A stretch of DNA of 64,000 nucleotides from Bombardia bombarda. Taxonomy: Eukaryota; Ascomycota; Sordariomycetes; Sordariales; Lasiosphaeriaceae. This document shows, one piece after another, positions 1 through 10,652 of the stretch. The position numbers and the translations under genes are program-made. Each line of letters starts with the position of its first letter. Within the stretch, counting starts at the first letter, position 1. The stretch is taken from positions 1,240,001 through 1,304,000 of the forward strand of contig JAULSR010000005.1 in NCBI GenBank assembly GCA_030512295.1. Direction: 5' to 3'. The notes under the pieces are model-generated. The model saw only the letters and a list, made by a program, of their open reading frames with translations, ran no database searches and was not told where the DNA came from.

Positions 1-900
1 AAAGTTTGAGAAGCTTATCAATATTCCATGACTGATAAGCCGGCCATGACTGTATGCATTTGGTGAGAACAAACGGCTTGTTGCTCCACTTCTCTGCGAA
101 CTCTGCGTATGAGAGATCATCAAAACGATCGATCTCGTTTACAGATGGAATGTTGGTCGTGTAGCGGTGCAAGGATATGTAGCTGCAGACGAATGGACGG
201 TGCAACACGTCAGAGAAGACATTGCTACAGTCTATGTGAATCCGTTGCTTGGACGAGAGGCCAAGAACGGTTGCTCTCCAGGATCCATGCCACTGAAAGG
301 AGGATTGCTTCGCGAGCTCTGACCTGAACCTTTGTTAACATCTATCTGTCTTTGCTGAGTCTCGGCTTAACTCCAATCAACCCAGAGTTGGGTCAAACTG
401 AATACACATTGTCATGTCCACGTATAAAGGATACAGAGTGTAGGTTTTAACTGAATTCTGTGCGGAAAGCCTAAGGCTTGCCGAGTCACTTTGGTCGGTG
501 TGCAGAATTCCAGATACCTCACCAGGAGAGGTTTTGGGGGCCAGTCTCGAAGGTTGGGTACCACTTACTCTAGAAAAATAGACTTCCAAAGGTCGTCGGA
601 GATGCAGTGAGCATAAAGAAACTTGCAAGTGTAGCCCAAGGCCCTCAAGGTGCGCTTGTCGAGGAACTCGAGTAGCTGGGCGAGCATCTCATCAGGCAGG
701 ATTTTGAAAGTACCCAAGCTGTCTCGAGCACTCCCGCCATTGGAAAAGTACTGGTTGCCAAGGGGTTTGATTCCGAGTGGGTGAGACGGGATGGATGACT
801 CAATGATCAGGGCTTCTGGGCCATCGACCTCTGGGTGACTCGGACTTGTAGTCACCTCGTAGGCGAAGCCAGGGGCATCTTTGTCGTTCGAGAGTAACAT
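1..900 (-). CDS. F-box / JmjC-type protein, N-terminal part (truncated by window edge)
   Basis: Two exons are visible: 900..569 and 329..1, joined across a 239-bp intron (donor GTAAGT, acceptor AAAG) that restores phase 2. The first exon carries a disordered N terminus and then an F-box (LPDEMLAQLLEFLDKRTLRA, then LGYTCKFLYAH), starting about residue 70. The second exon continues with a tryptophan-rich segment (FQWHGSWRATVLGLS, then IDCSNVFSDVLHRPF), which is what precedes the JmjC/cupin fold in fungal F-box-JmjC proteins related to JMJD6. The JmjC iron-binding residues would lie beyond base 1, so catalytic capacity cannot be judged. Family knowledge: such proteins are candidate 2-oxoglutarate-dependent hydroxylases linked to SCF ubiquitin ligases. 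The start at 900 is the only good ATG before the F-box. The gene is divergent from eIF4A. Confidence 0.8.
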
Positions 901-1800
901 TGTGGTGGTGGGTGACCTGCCCTGCTGTGACAGGCTCGCGAGCCTCCAACAGAACCTTCAAGCGAACTGAAAGGAGAGAAGGAAACCAGGCGTGAACTAT
1001 AGACTGGGTTTATCGAGGCACATTCAGCCGTCAAGGCTGCAGGCAGTTCGTGGAATTATTGATGACCAATGCTAAAAGGCGTTATAAGAAAGTCATCTAC
1101 CAATGAGTCAAAGTCTTATTCTAGTCAAACTTATCGAGGGAGGTGGGGGTGAGAATAGACGAATTGTGATGCTCTCACACTCTGGGTTGCGTTTGATGTG
1201 CCTTAAGCGCACTGCGTGTGGCCCGCAAACAGGAAATTTTAAATAAATTTGGAAAGATAGCGTTCCTGGCTTGTTAGGTGGCCCCTCGCTCGCGGGGTGG
1301 TACAGTACACAAGTTAGCTCGTGGTGGTACATGGGATGCCAGAAAAATTAATTACTTTGGCTACTTTGACGCTGAATGCCAGACAGGATTCGCCCCCTAG
1401 CGCCGCCGCTAGCACTGAAGGTTGCCCCACTCGATGCCCAACTCAGTTTTTGGAGGGGGCTTTGTTGCCTCAGGCGGCAATAAAAGCTGCTCCGCCAAAA
1501 TTGAAAATTTATCGTTTCCAACTGCCCAGGCCTTTTCTCTCTTCCTCCTAATCAACACCAACTTCACACGAAGAACACGACAAGACCTAACGAACTTTTC
1601 ATAGACCCAAAAGCTCTCAGTACGTATACTGGGAACTTGTGTCTATTTCCATTCTGATAATCTAATATCTTTCAAGACTCTGCAGCTCTCACAGAGACAC
1701 TGCGGATTTTTTCTCTCACTTGCCCCACCATCCATCCATAGTATTTCCAGATCTAAGCAGGGCTTGGATCCGGAAATCTTTACGAACTTCAACCGCAATC
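901..1800. promoter_or_regulatory. Divergent intergenic region, F-box/JmjC and eIF4A
   Basis: This region has no convincing gene. The eIF4A-proximal half is pyrimidine-rich (about 1530-1760), typical of highly expressed fungal genes. A possible 5'-UTR intron runs from GTACGT at 1620 to a TGCAG acceptor at 1685; this is inference only. Confidence 0.5.
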
Positions 1801-2910
1801 ATGGCTACCGACAAGGGCCTCGAGGATGTTCCCGAGGGTATGTTCATTCCATAATCACATCAAGAATCGCATCGCGCGCGCCTTTCGGATTTTACCGACT
1901 TGTGCGCAATCGATGCGCAATCGCCGCCTCCCACAAACACACCGCACCGAACCCCCGCACACCGACATCCAGATCATCGGCTAACCACACTCTGAGTACA
2001 GGACAGATCGAGTCTAACTACGATGAGACCGTCGATTCTTTCGACGACATGAACCTCAAGTCTGAGCTGCTCCGCGGTAAGATCGCAATCCAGCCTCGCC
2101 TAGTATTGGTACGTAGTTGCTGATGTTTTCTCAAGGCATCTACGCCTACGGTTTCGAGCGCCCGTCTGCTATTCAGCAGCGCGCTATCATGCCTGTCATC
2201 AAGGGTAAGATGAGTCGCACCCCCTCTCCTCCAATCAATTGCCATTAACACATCCAAGGTCACGATGTGATTGCTCAGGCTCAGTCCGGTACCGGCAAGA
2301 CTGCCACTTTCTCCATCTCGGTCCTCCAGAAGATCGACCCCGCTGTCAAGCAGTGCCAGGCTCTTATCCTTGCGCCCACTCGCGAGCTTGCCCAGCAGAT
2401 CCAGAAGGTTGTTGTCGCCATTGGCGACTTCATGAACATTGAGTGCCACGCCTGCATTGGCGGCACCAGCGTTCGCGATGACATGAAGGCTCTCCAGGAC
2501 GGCCCCCAGGTCGTTGTTGGAACACCCGGCCGCGTCCACGACATGATTCAGAGACGTTTCCTTAAGACCGACAGCATGAAGATGTTCGTTCTTGACGAGG
2601 CTGATGAGATGCTTTCTGTGAGTACCGCACTAACCTTGTGTGCGTTTGATGCGAGAATGACACTGACCATTTCCCAAAGCGCGGATTCACCGAGCAAATC
2701 TACGACATCTTCCAGCTCCTTCCCCAGTCTACCCAGGTTGTCCTCCTTTCCGCCACCATGCCCCAGGATGTGCTCGAGGTCACCACCAAGTTCATGCGCG
2801 AGCCCGTCCGCATCTTGGTCAAGAAGGATGAGCTTACCCTTGAGGGTATCAAGCAGTTCTACATTGCGGTCGAGAAGGAAGAGTGGAAGCTCGACACCCT
2901 GTCGGATCTC

Positions 2911-2949
<39 letters not shown>

Positions 2950-3106
2950 AACACCCGCCGCAAGGTTGACTGGCTCACAGACAAGCTAACCGCCCGTGAT
3001 TTCACCGTCTCCGCCATGCACGGAGATATGGACCAGGCTCAGCGTGATCTGATTATGAAGGAGTTCCGTTCCGGATCTTCTCGTGTCCTGATCGCCACTG
3101 ACCTTC

Positions 3107-3137
<31 letters not shown>

Positions 3138-3333
3138 CCTGGTCATCAACTACGACCTGCCCGCCAACCGCGAGAACTACATCCATCGCATTGGTCGTGG
3201 TGGTCGTTTCGGCCGTAAGGGAGTTGCCATCAACTTCGTTACCGCCGATGATGTGCGCATGATGCGCGAGATTGAACAGTTTTACAGCACCCAAATCGAG
3301 GAGATGCCCATGAACGTTGCTGACCTGATCTAA
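1801..3333 (+). CDS. tif1: ATP-dependent RNA helicase eIF4A
   Basis: DEAD-box helicase subunit of the eIF4F cap-binding complex; it unwinds 5'-leader structure during translation initiation in the cytoplasm. Exons 1801..1837, 2002..2076, 2136..2204, 2259..2617 and 2680..3333 give 397 residues, the normal eIF4A length. All helicase motifs are visible in order: Q motif (GFERPSAIQQRAI), motif I AQSGTGKT, Ia PTRELAQQ, Ib TPGR, II DEAD, III SAT, then HGD, ARGIDV and HRIGRGGR in the RecA2 domain. The start ATG is followed by the acidic N terminus usual for fungal eIF4A, and each of the four small introns preserves the conserved reading. Four introns crowded into the first half are typical of fungal eIF4A. 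Identification is secure. Confidence 0.98.
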
Positions 3334-4246
3334 TTTCTTTTTTCACCATATTGGGACTCTTTTTCTTTCTCTCAGCATACCCCACACATTTTCCACGAGT
3401 CGACGTCCGCAGCTAGGAATTTACGAGGGGGCATTGTGTCGCGGTTTCTGATAGAGGGAGAAGAAGAACTTGCTACTGGAACTGGAATTTTGCGGGTCTG
3501 GTGATTTTTTGCTCACCAAAAAGCGCTTGGTCTGGGGGCAGCGAGAGCACTTGCATCCGATTCTTATTGGATGGTGCTTGGTGCCTTATATCTATCAAGA
3601 GAGGGCAGGATTTTTTATTTGCTTTGCTGGGGATTCTCAGTTGTTACTGTTACTAGTGTTCGGGACGAGTTGTCTGAAAATGCTACTTAGATCTGAACCG
3701 AGAACATCATGATTTATCTTGCAGTATTTGTGAAATGTGAGGTGGGGGCGGTGAAGAGGGGTGATAACATTGCCGTATAAATAGTATGCTATGTGTTTTG
3801 TTTAGAAAAAGACAAATGACACATTTAGATTACGGCCTACGATACTGCCATGGATATCCTGGCCAAGTCTGCTGTTCTAGAGAAACCAAGCTTTCGAATG
3901 CTTGGTTCCCCAACCGTGAATTGTGAGGTGAGGTGGTGCCGTGGTGGGATGTTTCGCCTTTGCGGCCCAAACCATGCAGATGCGCGGCATCGCAGTTAGC
4001 TCCACTAGCGCCACCCCCAAGTTGCCCCCAGTTGACTTGCGGTGCGAACGGGACACAGGCTCAATCGGATCTGACTCCGCCCTTCGAGAAGCTATCCGGT
4101 CTGTCTTGCAGCACCGACGTTTCCCACCCCTTTGACGACAACGAAAAACCAAAGGGCCAAATAACAATTGCCAATCAATCCCGCAACAGGGTCTTCAATC
4201 TCACCAAAACCACCCTTACCGTCAGCGTCGTCATCCGTTGGCAAAG
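3334..4246. other. Intergenic: eIF4A 3' region and Yra1 promoter
   Basis: About 0.9 kb without a supported gene. The first part is T-rich 3'-UTR-like sequence. Open frames around 3880-4300 have no recognisable protein and overlap the Yra1 leader. Confidence 0.5.
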
Positions 4247-6101
4247 ATGGAGCGCAGTCTTGACCGCAGCCTTGACGAGATTCTTGCCGAGCGCAAAGAG
4301 GTAGGTTTTGCCTGTCTGTCTTTGATGTGCATCTGCTGCAGCTCATTCGACGCGAGGACTCTACTGACGCGTCAAAATACAGAGTGGGGGTAGAGCCCCC
4401 CGTGGCAATCGAGGCAGCGGCCATGGAGGCGGAGGCGGAGGTGGAGGCGGCGGTGGCGGTGGCGGCGGCGGCGGTGGTCGTCGGCGCGAGAGAGTTGATT
4501 ATCCCCGCGATGGCGTCAGAAAGGTACGTTCTCCGTGTACGATTATTGGGCCTGGATTCGCTCCATTGCTCTAAGAGAAAGAGAGAAAGAGAGAGAACAA
4601 ACCCAGCTCACGTTTTCTGTTTGGATAGGTTGAATCCTCTCCTCTTTTCCCCCAGATGCACGCTTCTCTTTCGGGCACCACCCACCCCCAGATCAGGTGT
4701 CGACGCGGCCATTCACACGACCTGTGCTCGGTGCCTTAGATGTCGCGACCGCGAGGAAGTTTTAACACAATGGTTTGGAACTACGGCTAACAGCACCCGG
4801 TTTCCTTTTGGCGGCATAACAGTCCTTCAGAGACGAAGAGACACCACGAAACCTCGACTCGTAAGCACAAAGGAAACATCTGTCGCTGTTGCAAGATTTC
4901 GGGATTGACTGGAAAATAGCGAGTGGGTTCACGACAAATTCGAGGACAATTGTACGTTGGGATTGCGCTGGTCGGTGTGGTCGATACGTCTTCATCTTTG
5001 CTGACGCCTTTTTGTATAGCAAACCGCCGGTCTAGCCAGAGACGCCGATACTCTCCCGAGCCATCCAGGTACGACTGACAGCATGGTTATCGCCCCTCCA
5101 GAATGCCCAGACCTGACATGTCGGCAGCGATTCCAGGAGTGGCGGCTCCAAGATTCGAGTCGACAACATCCATTACGATTTGACCCAGGAAGATCTTGAG
5201 GTCAGTCTAGTTGCCAGACCAAAGATAGGAAGGGGAAAGCCACGATATACTTACATTTTGTTCAGGGACTGTTCTCCAAAATGGGACCTCTCGTCAAGCT
5301 GGACATGAAGTATGACCGCGCTGGCCGCTCCGAAGGCACCGCCTTTGTCACGTATGAGTCGCCTAAGGATGCCGCGCGGGCTATTCGCGAATTCGACGGC
5401 GCTAATGCTGCAGGTATGTGGTTCATAGAGCCACAAAACAACAGCGACCCCTGTTGCGGTTGATAATGGAATACTGACAAAAACCAACCAACCCGATAGG
5501 CCAGCCGATCCGCCTCACACTGATGCCGGCGGGCCCAAGACGCAACCCTTTTGATACCGCCGTAATGCCCGGCCGTCCGCTCGCCGAGCGCATCACGGTT
5601 CCAGGAGGAAGATCCAGGTCGCTCTCGCCCCGCCGCGAGCGCGAGTCGGACGAGGAAGCCGTCCGCAGGGGAGTCGACCGGTACAGACCTGGCGCAAAGG
5701 CCAGCCGCTCGCGCAGCCCATTGCCCAACAGACGCCGCGATGGAGGTCGCGATGGAGGCCGCGATGGAGGTCGCGATGGAGGCCGCGATGGAGGCCGGAG
5801 AGGACAGGGCGGTGGGCGTCGCGATGGTGGAGGTAGACGGGGTAATCGCGGTGGTGGTGATCGTGGCGGAGATCGTGATGGTGGTGAGCGCGGAGGAGAG
5901 CGTATCGCCCGTGATGGGCGTCCCAAGAAGACACAGGAAGAGCTGGATGCGGAGATGGAGGATTACTTTGGCGGTGGTGGCGGCGGTGGTGGCGGCGGTG
6001 GCAGCGGTGGCAGCGGGGCGCAACAGGACAACGCTGGGGCTGCTCCCGCGGCTAGTAATGGCGCTCACCAGAATATCGAGGACGTTGATATGATTGAGTA
6101 A
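4247..6101 (+). CDS. yra1: mRNA export adaptor of the REF/ALYREF family (Yra1/Mlo3)
   Basis: Nuclear RNA-binding adaptor that links spliced mRNA and the helicase Sub2 to the export receptor Mex67. Eight exons (4247..4300, 4383..4523, 4823..4860, 4920..4951, 5020..5068, 5137..5200, 5266..5413, 5500..6101) give 375 residues. Exon 1 encodes a UAP56/Sub2-binding motif (SLDRSLDEILAERKE). Exon 2 is an RGG-like box with a run of about 15 glycines. Exons 3-4 carry the conserved EWVHDKFED block. An RRM follows at about residues 120-195, with RNP-type segments (KIRVDNIHYDL; GTAFVTYES). The basic tail contains tandem DGGR repeats and a second glycine run. The C terminus lacks an obvious copy of the second UBM (it ends IEDVDMIE). 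The number of tiny exons is typical for this gene, whose intron can be autoregulatory in yeast. Confidence 0.93.
5737..5800 (+). repeat. 12-bp minisatellite in the Yra1 coding sequence
   Basis: About five tandem copies of CGATGGAGGYCG encode repeated Asp-Gly-Gly-Arg units. The copies alternate T and C at the third codon position, so they are not all identical. Confidence 0.9.
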
Positions 6102-6572
6102 GCACCCGTTAGCTGATAAAGCTTGGGGAGAGACAGAGTGCTTTTGTCAGTTTTATTATAGCACAAAGGCCTGGGGAGGGATTGTAGGAGTTTTGCTCTC
6201 GTTGTAGCCCGTCTCAGCTCTGTCTAGCGTATATAAATGAATGGGCGACATTCTCTTGGACCAAATTGCCAGTCGTGTGGCTTGAGGGAACTGGAATGTA
6301 ACGGTTTCTGTGGTTGTGGTTCCTTTTTTGTTTGTGTCACCCCCAGGGGCTACAATGGAAAAGATAGGCGCGTTTATGGGAACGATACCGTCTCAGCCTT
6401 TTTTTTTATGTTATACATAATCATTATGTATTCTATCTCTCGATTCACGTTTCACGAGGGAACAAGCACCTTCGGCTAAGCAGTTTCTATACCCGTCTAC
6501 CCACTTACCCACTGATCAGTATATACCCCTTTTCTACAACAAGGTACCGCGTGTCTTCATCTCTCTGCTTAC
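6102..6572. other. Convergent intergenic region
   Basis: Spacer of 471 bp between the stop codons of Yra1 and the DUF1932 oxidoreductase. It is T-rich, as expected of 3'-UTRs, and no gene is seen. Confidence 0.5.
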
Positions 6573-7688
6573 CTACTCCCTCTTCTTCCTCTTCCCCTCC
6601 ATCCCCTCCACCATCGCCCTCGCCACGTCCTCCGCCGTCGTGCGCCTCTTCCGCTTCCCCACTTTCTCCTCCCCCAGCACCGTATCCTCCGCGACCGTCC
6701 TAAACACGCCCGCCGCGCCCTTGAACAAACCCGCCGCCTCCTCCCGGAACCCGCCATCCTCGGCGTGCGTCGCAGATATCTCCTCCATCTCGCGCACCCA
6801 GCGGTACGCCTTGGGGCCCATGCCGACGACGGCGCGGTCCATGCGGTCGAGGTTGGCGGGCATGATGTCGCGCAGGGCGTCGCGCAGGTCGGGCAGCACG
6901 CCGAGGCGCTGCGCAGTCGTGACAGCCTGCACCGAGATGGCGGCGAAGCCCTTGCTGAGCGAGGCGAAGCACATCTTGAGGCCCGAGGCGGCGCCGATGG
7001 AGGGCGAGATGTGCTTGATGCGGAGGATGAGGGCGAGGCGGGAGGGGTGGTAGTGGGGGGGTAGAGAGGTGGCGAGGGGGTGGGGGCCGGAGGTGGGGAG
7101 GAGGGGACGGGTCCAGGTTTTGTTGTCTTCTTCCTCTTCGTCGGCTGGGGGGTTTGTTGTCGGGTTGGTGCTTTTTTGGGTGGTGGAAGAGGGCAAGATA
7201 GGCACGGGTGGCCCGCCGAGGATGCTGCCGTCGATGAAGCGGACGGCGTCGTCGCCCAGCGGCTGGAAGAGGCCTGCGATGGCGCGGACTGTTGCTGGGG
7301 ACACGGCGTTCATGTCGGCGAAGTATAGCGGGGCAGTTCGTGCCGCGGCTGGTATGGCGTCCACGATGCGCTGGGCGGTCGCGGCGGCGTCACGCGGTGG
7401 TACGACTGATAGAATGAGGTCGCACTGTTGGACGAGGGCGACGTCACTGGGCAGGAGCTCGGCGCCCGCCTCGAGCGCCCTGTCTATGGTATCTTGGCTA
7501 TGGGGTGATATGTTAGTGACGTGTTTATATTTGACGAATTGTCTGCCCCCTTTATCGTACCTCCGTCCTTGACAGTTGGTAGCTACAGCGTAGCCTTTGG
7601 CGACGAGGAGTCTTGCCAGGCCGGAGCCCATGTCTCCTAGAGAAATGATGCCAATCTTGGCTTGGGGTTCGGGGGTAGCCATGGTCAA
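6573..7688 (-). CDS. 6-phosphogluconate dehydrogenase-like oxidoreductase with DUF1932 C-terminal domain
   Basis: NAD(P)-dependent beta-hydroxyacid dehydrogenase-like protein; the substrate is unknown. Exons 7688..7561 and 7497..6573 give 350 residues. The 63-bp intron (GTACGA..CATAG) is a multiple of three and stop-free, so an unspliced read would insert 21 residues. The N-terminal Rossmann domain begins IGIISLGDMGSGLARLL (GxGxxG variant, with serine at the first glycine position), followed by VVPP, a FADMNAVSP block and the substrate-binding DGSILGGPP motif. The C-terminal helical domain (about residues 215-310) matches DUF1932 (GAASGLKMCFASLSKGF, then the DRAVVGMGPKAYRWV segment). Between the two lies a roughly 45-residue insertion rich in Ser/Thr/Pro and acidic residues. 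It ends in a basic tail. It could be a metabolic dehydrogenase; no cluster context refines this. Confidence 0.85.
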   Translation of the reverse strand: MTMATPEPQAKIGIISLGDMGSGLARLLVAKGYAVATNCQGRRYDKGGRQFVKYKHVTNISPHSQDTIDRALEAGAELLPSDVALVQQCDLILSVVPPRDAAATAQRIVDAIPAAARTAPLYFADMNAVSPATVRAIAGLFQPLGDDAVRFIDGSILGGPPVPILPSSTTQKSTNPTTNPPADEEEEDNKTWTRPLLPTSGPHPLATSLPPHYHPSRLALILRIKHISPSIGAASGLKMCFASLSKGFAAISVQAVTTAQRLGVLPDLRDALRDIMPANLDRMDRAVVGMGPKAYRWVREMEEISATHAEDGGFREEAAGLFKGAAGVFRTVAEDTVLGEEKVGKRKRRTTAEDVARAMVEGMEGKRKKRE

Positions 7689-8212
7689 TGTATGGGTGTG
7701 AGGGAGGAAAGAGCAGCACTATACTTGGACTCAGATGAGAATTGTTATAGGGCGTTTGTTCGATATCCTAAGTGTGAGGGATATTAGGTCAGCTCCAATG
7801 TCAGTCAAATGGCCGGGAGTTAGCCTTAAAGCTGAAAATATTCGCTGTTATGAGAGTTTGATCGGTAATCTGAGAAGTGGGCGGCAAATCTCATGAAATA
7901 GGAAGAGTTGTTGAGGGTATTGTGGAGGTTGATGAAACGAACCCCTCAATGGGGCGGGCGATAGCAAAAAGTTGGTTTTTGGAGAAGGCGGTTTAAATCC
8001 GGCGGCTTAGATTGCGTGCTTGTTGTGCCTTCCTTTCTGAGATTTATGGATGCAACTGCCTCAGGTACGTATAAAGCTAGTGTCTGTTACGCAGTGATGT
8101 AAACAATTCATTTTGTACACAGATCAAATACATGCACAAGACCACGCCTGTGGTCTTATTACTATTACACAGGCACCCCAAAGGGTACGAATTCGGTCCC
8201 TCTAACCACCCT
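7689..8212. other. Intergenic region
   Basis: Promoter of the DUF1932 gene and 3' region of the gene ending at 8213. AT-richer than its neighbours; no gene recognised. Confidence 0.45.
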
Positions 8213-9878
8213 TCAATACCTCACGTATGAAGCTGTTGAGTCGATCTTGGTCATGATGGCCTCGCCCACTTCACGACCTTCTGTGGCCGGATCAGAAGCA
8301 AGATAAATGCCTTCTGAAGAGACCGCACCGAAAAGATTCAGAGAAACTTCGGCTTGCTTTGGGCCAGGGATCTCTGCAGCCGGGTCTTGGGATCCGATGA
8401 TCAACGTTGGCTCGTCGATGCTGTCAACCCTAGAGTCCACGTCTACCTCGATCTCGGTCGTTAGACTGCCAGCTAGCTCGACAAAAAACTGCACGAAGGA
8501 ACCCGGGGCGACGACGCCTCCGCCAGTGTCTTCGCCCATGAAGGAGCGGATGAAGCTCTCGACATCCTCCTGGTCTGGGGTTGAGTACTTGGTCTGGGGG
8601 TCCAGAGACAACAGTCCTTGCTTCAGTCCCCAACCTCCACCTCCGCTTACTATAGTCCAATGTCAGAACAAAACATAAAATGTCAGCTGACAAAGGAGAA
8701 GAGCCGTCTACTTACGGATCTTTCGAATATGGCAGCCGGCAGCAAGGAGCTCGGGCATCATCTTGGAGACCTCGTTCGCCCGTTCCCACTCGTGAGATTC
8801 GCCATCACCACTCAGCTGCAAAGCATCGGGAAGTTGATGGGATACGGCAACATGCTCTGGGTATATGAGAGCCCAGACACGCATGGGGCCTATTGGTTGA
8901 TGGAGTGATCTCTTGGTCCGGGCTTGGAGTAATAGGGGGATGACATGTTCCAGTTCTTTGGATGCCGGCGCAAGCTTTGCATCAATCTCGACTTGACGCA
9001 AGATGTTTCCCAGACCGGCAAGAATCCTTCTTGGCTTGGTCACTGGGACAAGCGGAACAGCGACGGTGGAAGAATCGGTGGATGATATTCTGGGGACGAT
9101 GACTTGTGATGTCTTCTCCACCCGATCTACCATGGTTGGGAGAGCCCCGGTGGCTGTTTGCCAAAGACTTGCAAATATGGTATGGGGCTTGCCATTGCTG
9201 AAAATGGTGTTTGCCAGAGGAACGGTCACCTGCAATGGACGAGAGTCATGCTTGAGCGGTGCAAGATGGAATTCGATATAGGGCTTGGCATTGACGTCAG
9301 GTGGTGTCTGAGAAAGTTCTGTTTTCCATAGTCCTGGAAGTAAGTCGTCGAGCTTTCCATGCAGAATGGAAAGTCCTTCTGAAGAGCTCTGGTGGCCATT
9401 GTGCGGTATCGCATCAACGACAGCGCTCAAAACATGTAGCTTGGCCGGTCCTTCATGACTGTTGGCGTCATGTATGGGTCCGAGTAACCGAGATACAAAG
9501 GCATTATCCACCACCCAAGAGGCCAGGCTCCTGGATGCAAGTATTACAACGGCATTAGATGGTATGGAATCGGGGCCTTTGCCATCAAGACTGCTCTTGG
9601 ATTGCCGAGTCAAAGCTTCACTGACAGCCTTGGCGACTTGTTCCTACTTTTCTTTCTTAGTATCATCGCCTGAATCAAACCAAATGGCTGGGAAGGCTCA
9701 CCTTGCCCGACGTAGAAGATGTTGAAGAAACATCTAGAGAAACAGATAGGCAGCGGGGACGGGCGCTATAAGTTGAAAGGGACGCTTTTCCCCTGGTGTG
9801 CAAGACGGCGCGTGTGAAAAAGCCGACTTGCTGAAGACCCCCAAGTCGGAGACTTGGAGATAAAAATCTGGGCGGCAT
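8213..9878 (-). CDS. Probable mitochondrial FIST-type protein
   Basis: Exons 9878..9702, 9643..8716 and 8649..8213, with introns of 58 and 66 bp, close in phase and give 513 residues. The first 45 residues are Arg/Ser-rich without acidic residues and look like a mitochondrial presequence (PPRFLSPSLRLGG). The body resembles fungal proteins annotated with FIST-type sensory/ligand domains: an AVVILASRSL strand near residue 80, a glycine-containing LAGLGNILRQVEID segment, and a glycine-rich LSGGGGWGLKQGLLSLDP motif rebuilt exactly across intron 2. The FIST assignment is from memory of the fungal family and was not searched. FIST domains in bacteria bind small ligands and in FBXO22 join an F-box; no F-box is seen here. 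Function is unknown. Confidence 0.7.
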
Positions 9879-10409
9879 TATTATTATTACTACAGCATCT
9901 GAGAAGTCAATAGATACAATCAGTCGTCAATGCCTGCCTGTATTTTGCGCGCTGTCTTAAAAAGCAGCAACACAATTACTGAGGTGACCTAAAGTTTGAA
10001 CTGCGCGGTGTTCTCAGACCCTACCCATGTCTCCTGCTCAACCAAGGTGATGGTAATATGCTGGCTGGCCCGTGCTCGATTGTAGCCTGTAGGTTCTGGG
10101 GTACCTCATCTTAGGTAATCCATGAACTAGGTACCACTCCTTGTAAGTCACCAATGACATCATTGCACTCTTCGACTTTGGGGAGGGTGATAATAGTCCT
10201 ACAGAAGCCAAATGTGAAATACTAGCTCTCTATTCTAAAACCTCATCACAAATATCGTCATAATACCGAGCTGACTCACCATTTACCACCCCCCTTCCAC
10301 CCCCTGAAGGTGCCAGCTGTGGTCTCATACAATCATAAATATCTCCAGATAACTCCCCACCACTCCCATCTCAAACCCCCATCATCAGCAACATCAAATT
10401 CTGAACACC
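9879..10409. promoter_or_regulatory. Divergent intergenic region
   Basis: Shared upstream region of the FIST-type gene (-) and the 80-residue protein gene (+). Contains several TAGGTACC-like short palindromes around 10100-10135; no gene. Confidence 0.45.
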
Positions 10410-10652
10410 ATGGCAACAAACTCATCCCGCGGCAACCCCATCGGCGCGCGCGACGGCCCCACCGTCCAGACCACCCAGACCGTTCCCGCCGTCGCAGACG
10501 AAGTCAAGGCCGACATCCGTAATCTAGAGGCAGCAGCCGGCGGCCCGAGCTCCGCGTCCTCGACGGGCGAGCACGCTGCAGGTCAAGATGCTGGGGCTAT
10601 TCCGCCCGGAGAGGCACGTGTGGAGACAAAGGAGGAACTACAGGCCAGCTAG
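10410..10652 (+). CDS. Small acidic hypothetical protein (80 aa)
   Basis: Single exon with a good start context (CACCATGG). The product is polar, mostly disordered and Ala/Gly/Glu-rich, with no cysteine, no membrane segment and no signal peptide. The composition (SSRGNPIGARDGPTVQTTQT, then a VKADIRNLEAA helix and an acidic end) resembles small hydrophilic stress-type fungal proteins, but I do not recognise a family. The frame is supported by codon bias (C/G at third positions) and by the start context. It is followed by a T-rich 3' region. Confidence 0.6.
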   Translation: MATNSSRGNPIGARDGPTVQTTQTVPAVADEVKADIRNLEAAAGGPSSASSTGEHAAGQDAGAIPPGEARVETKEELQAS

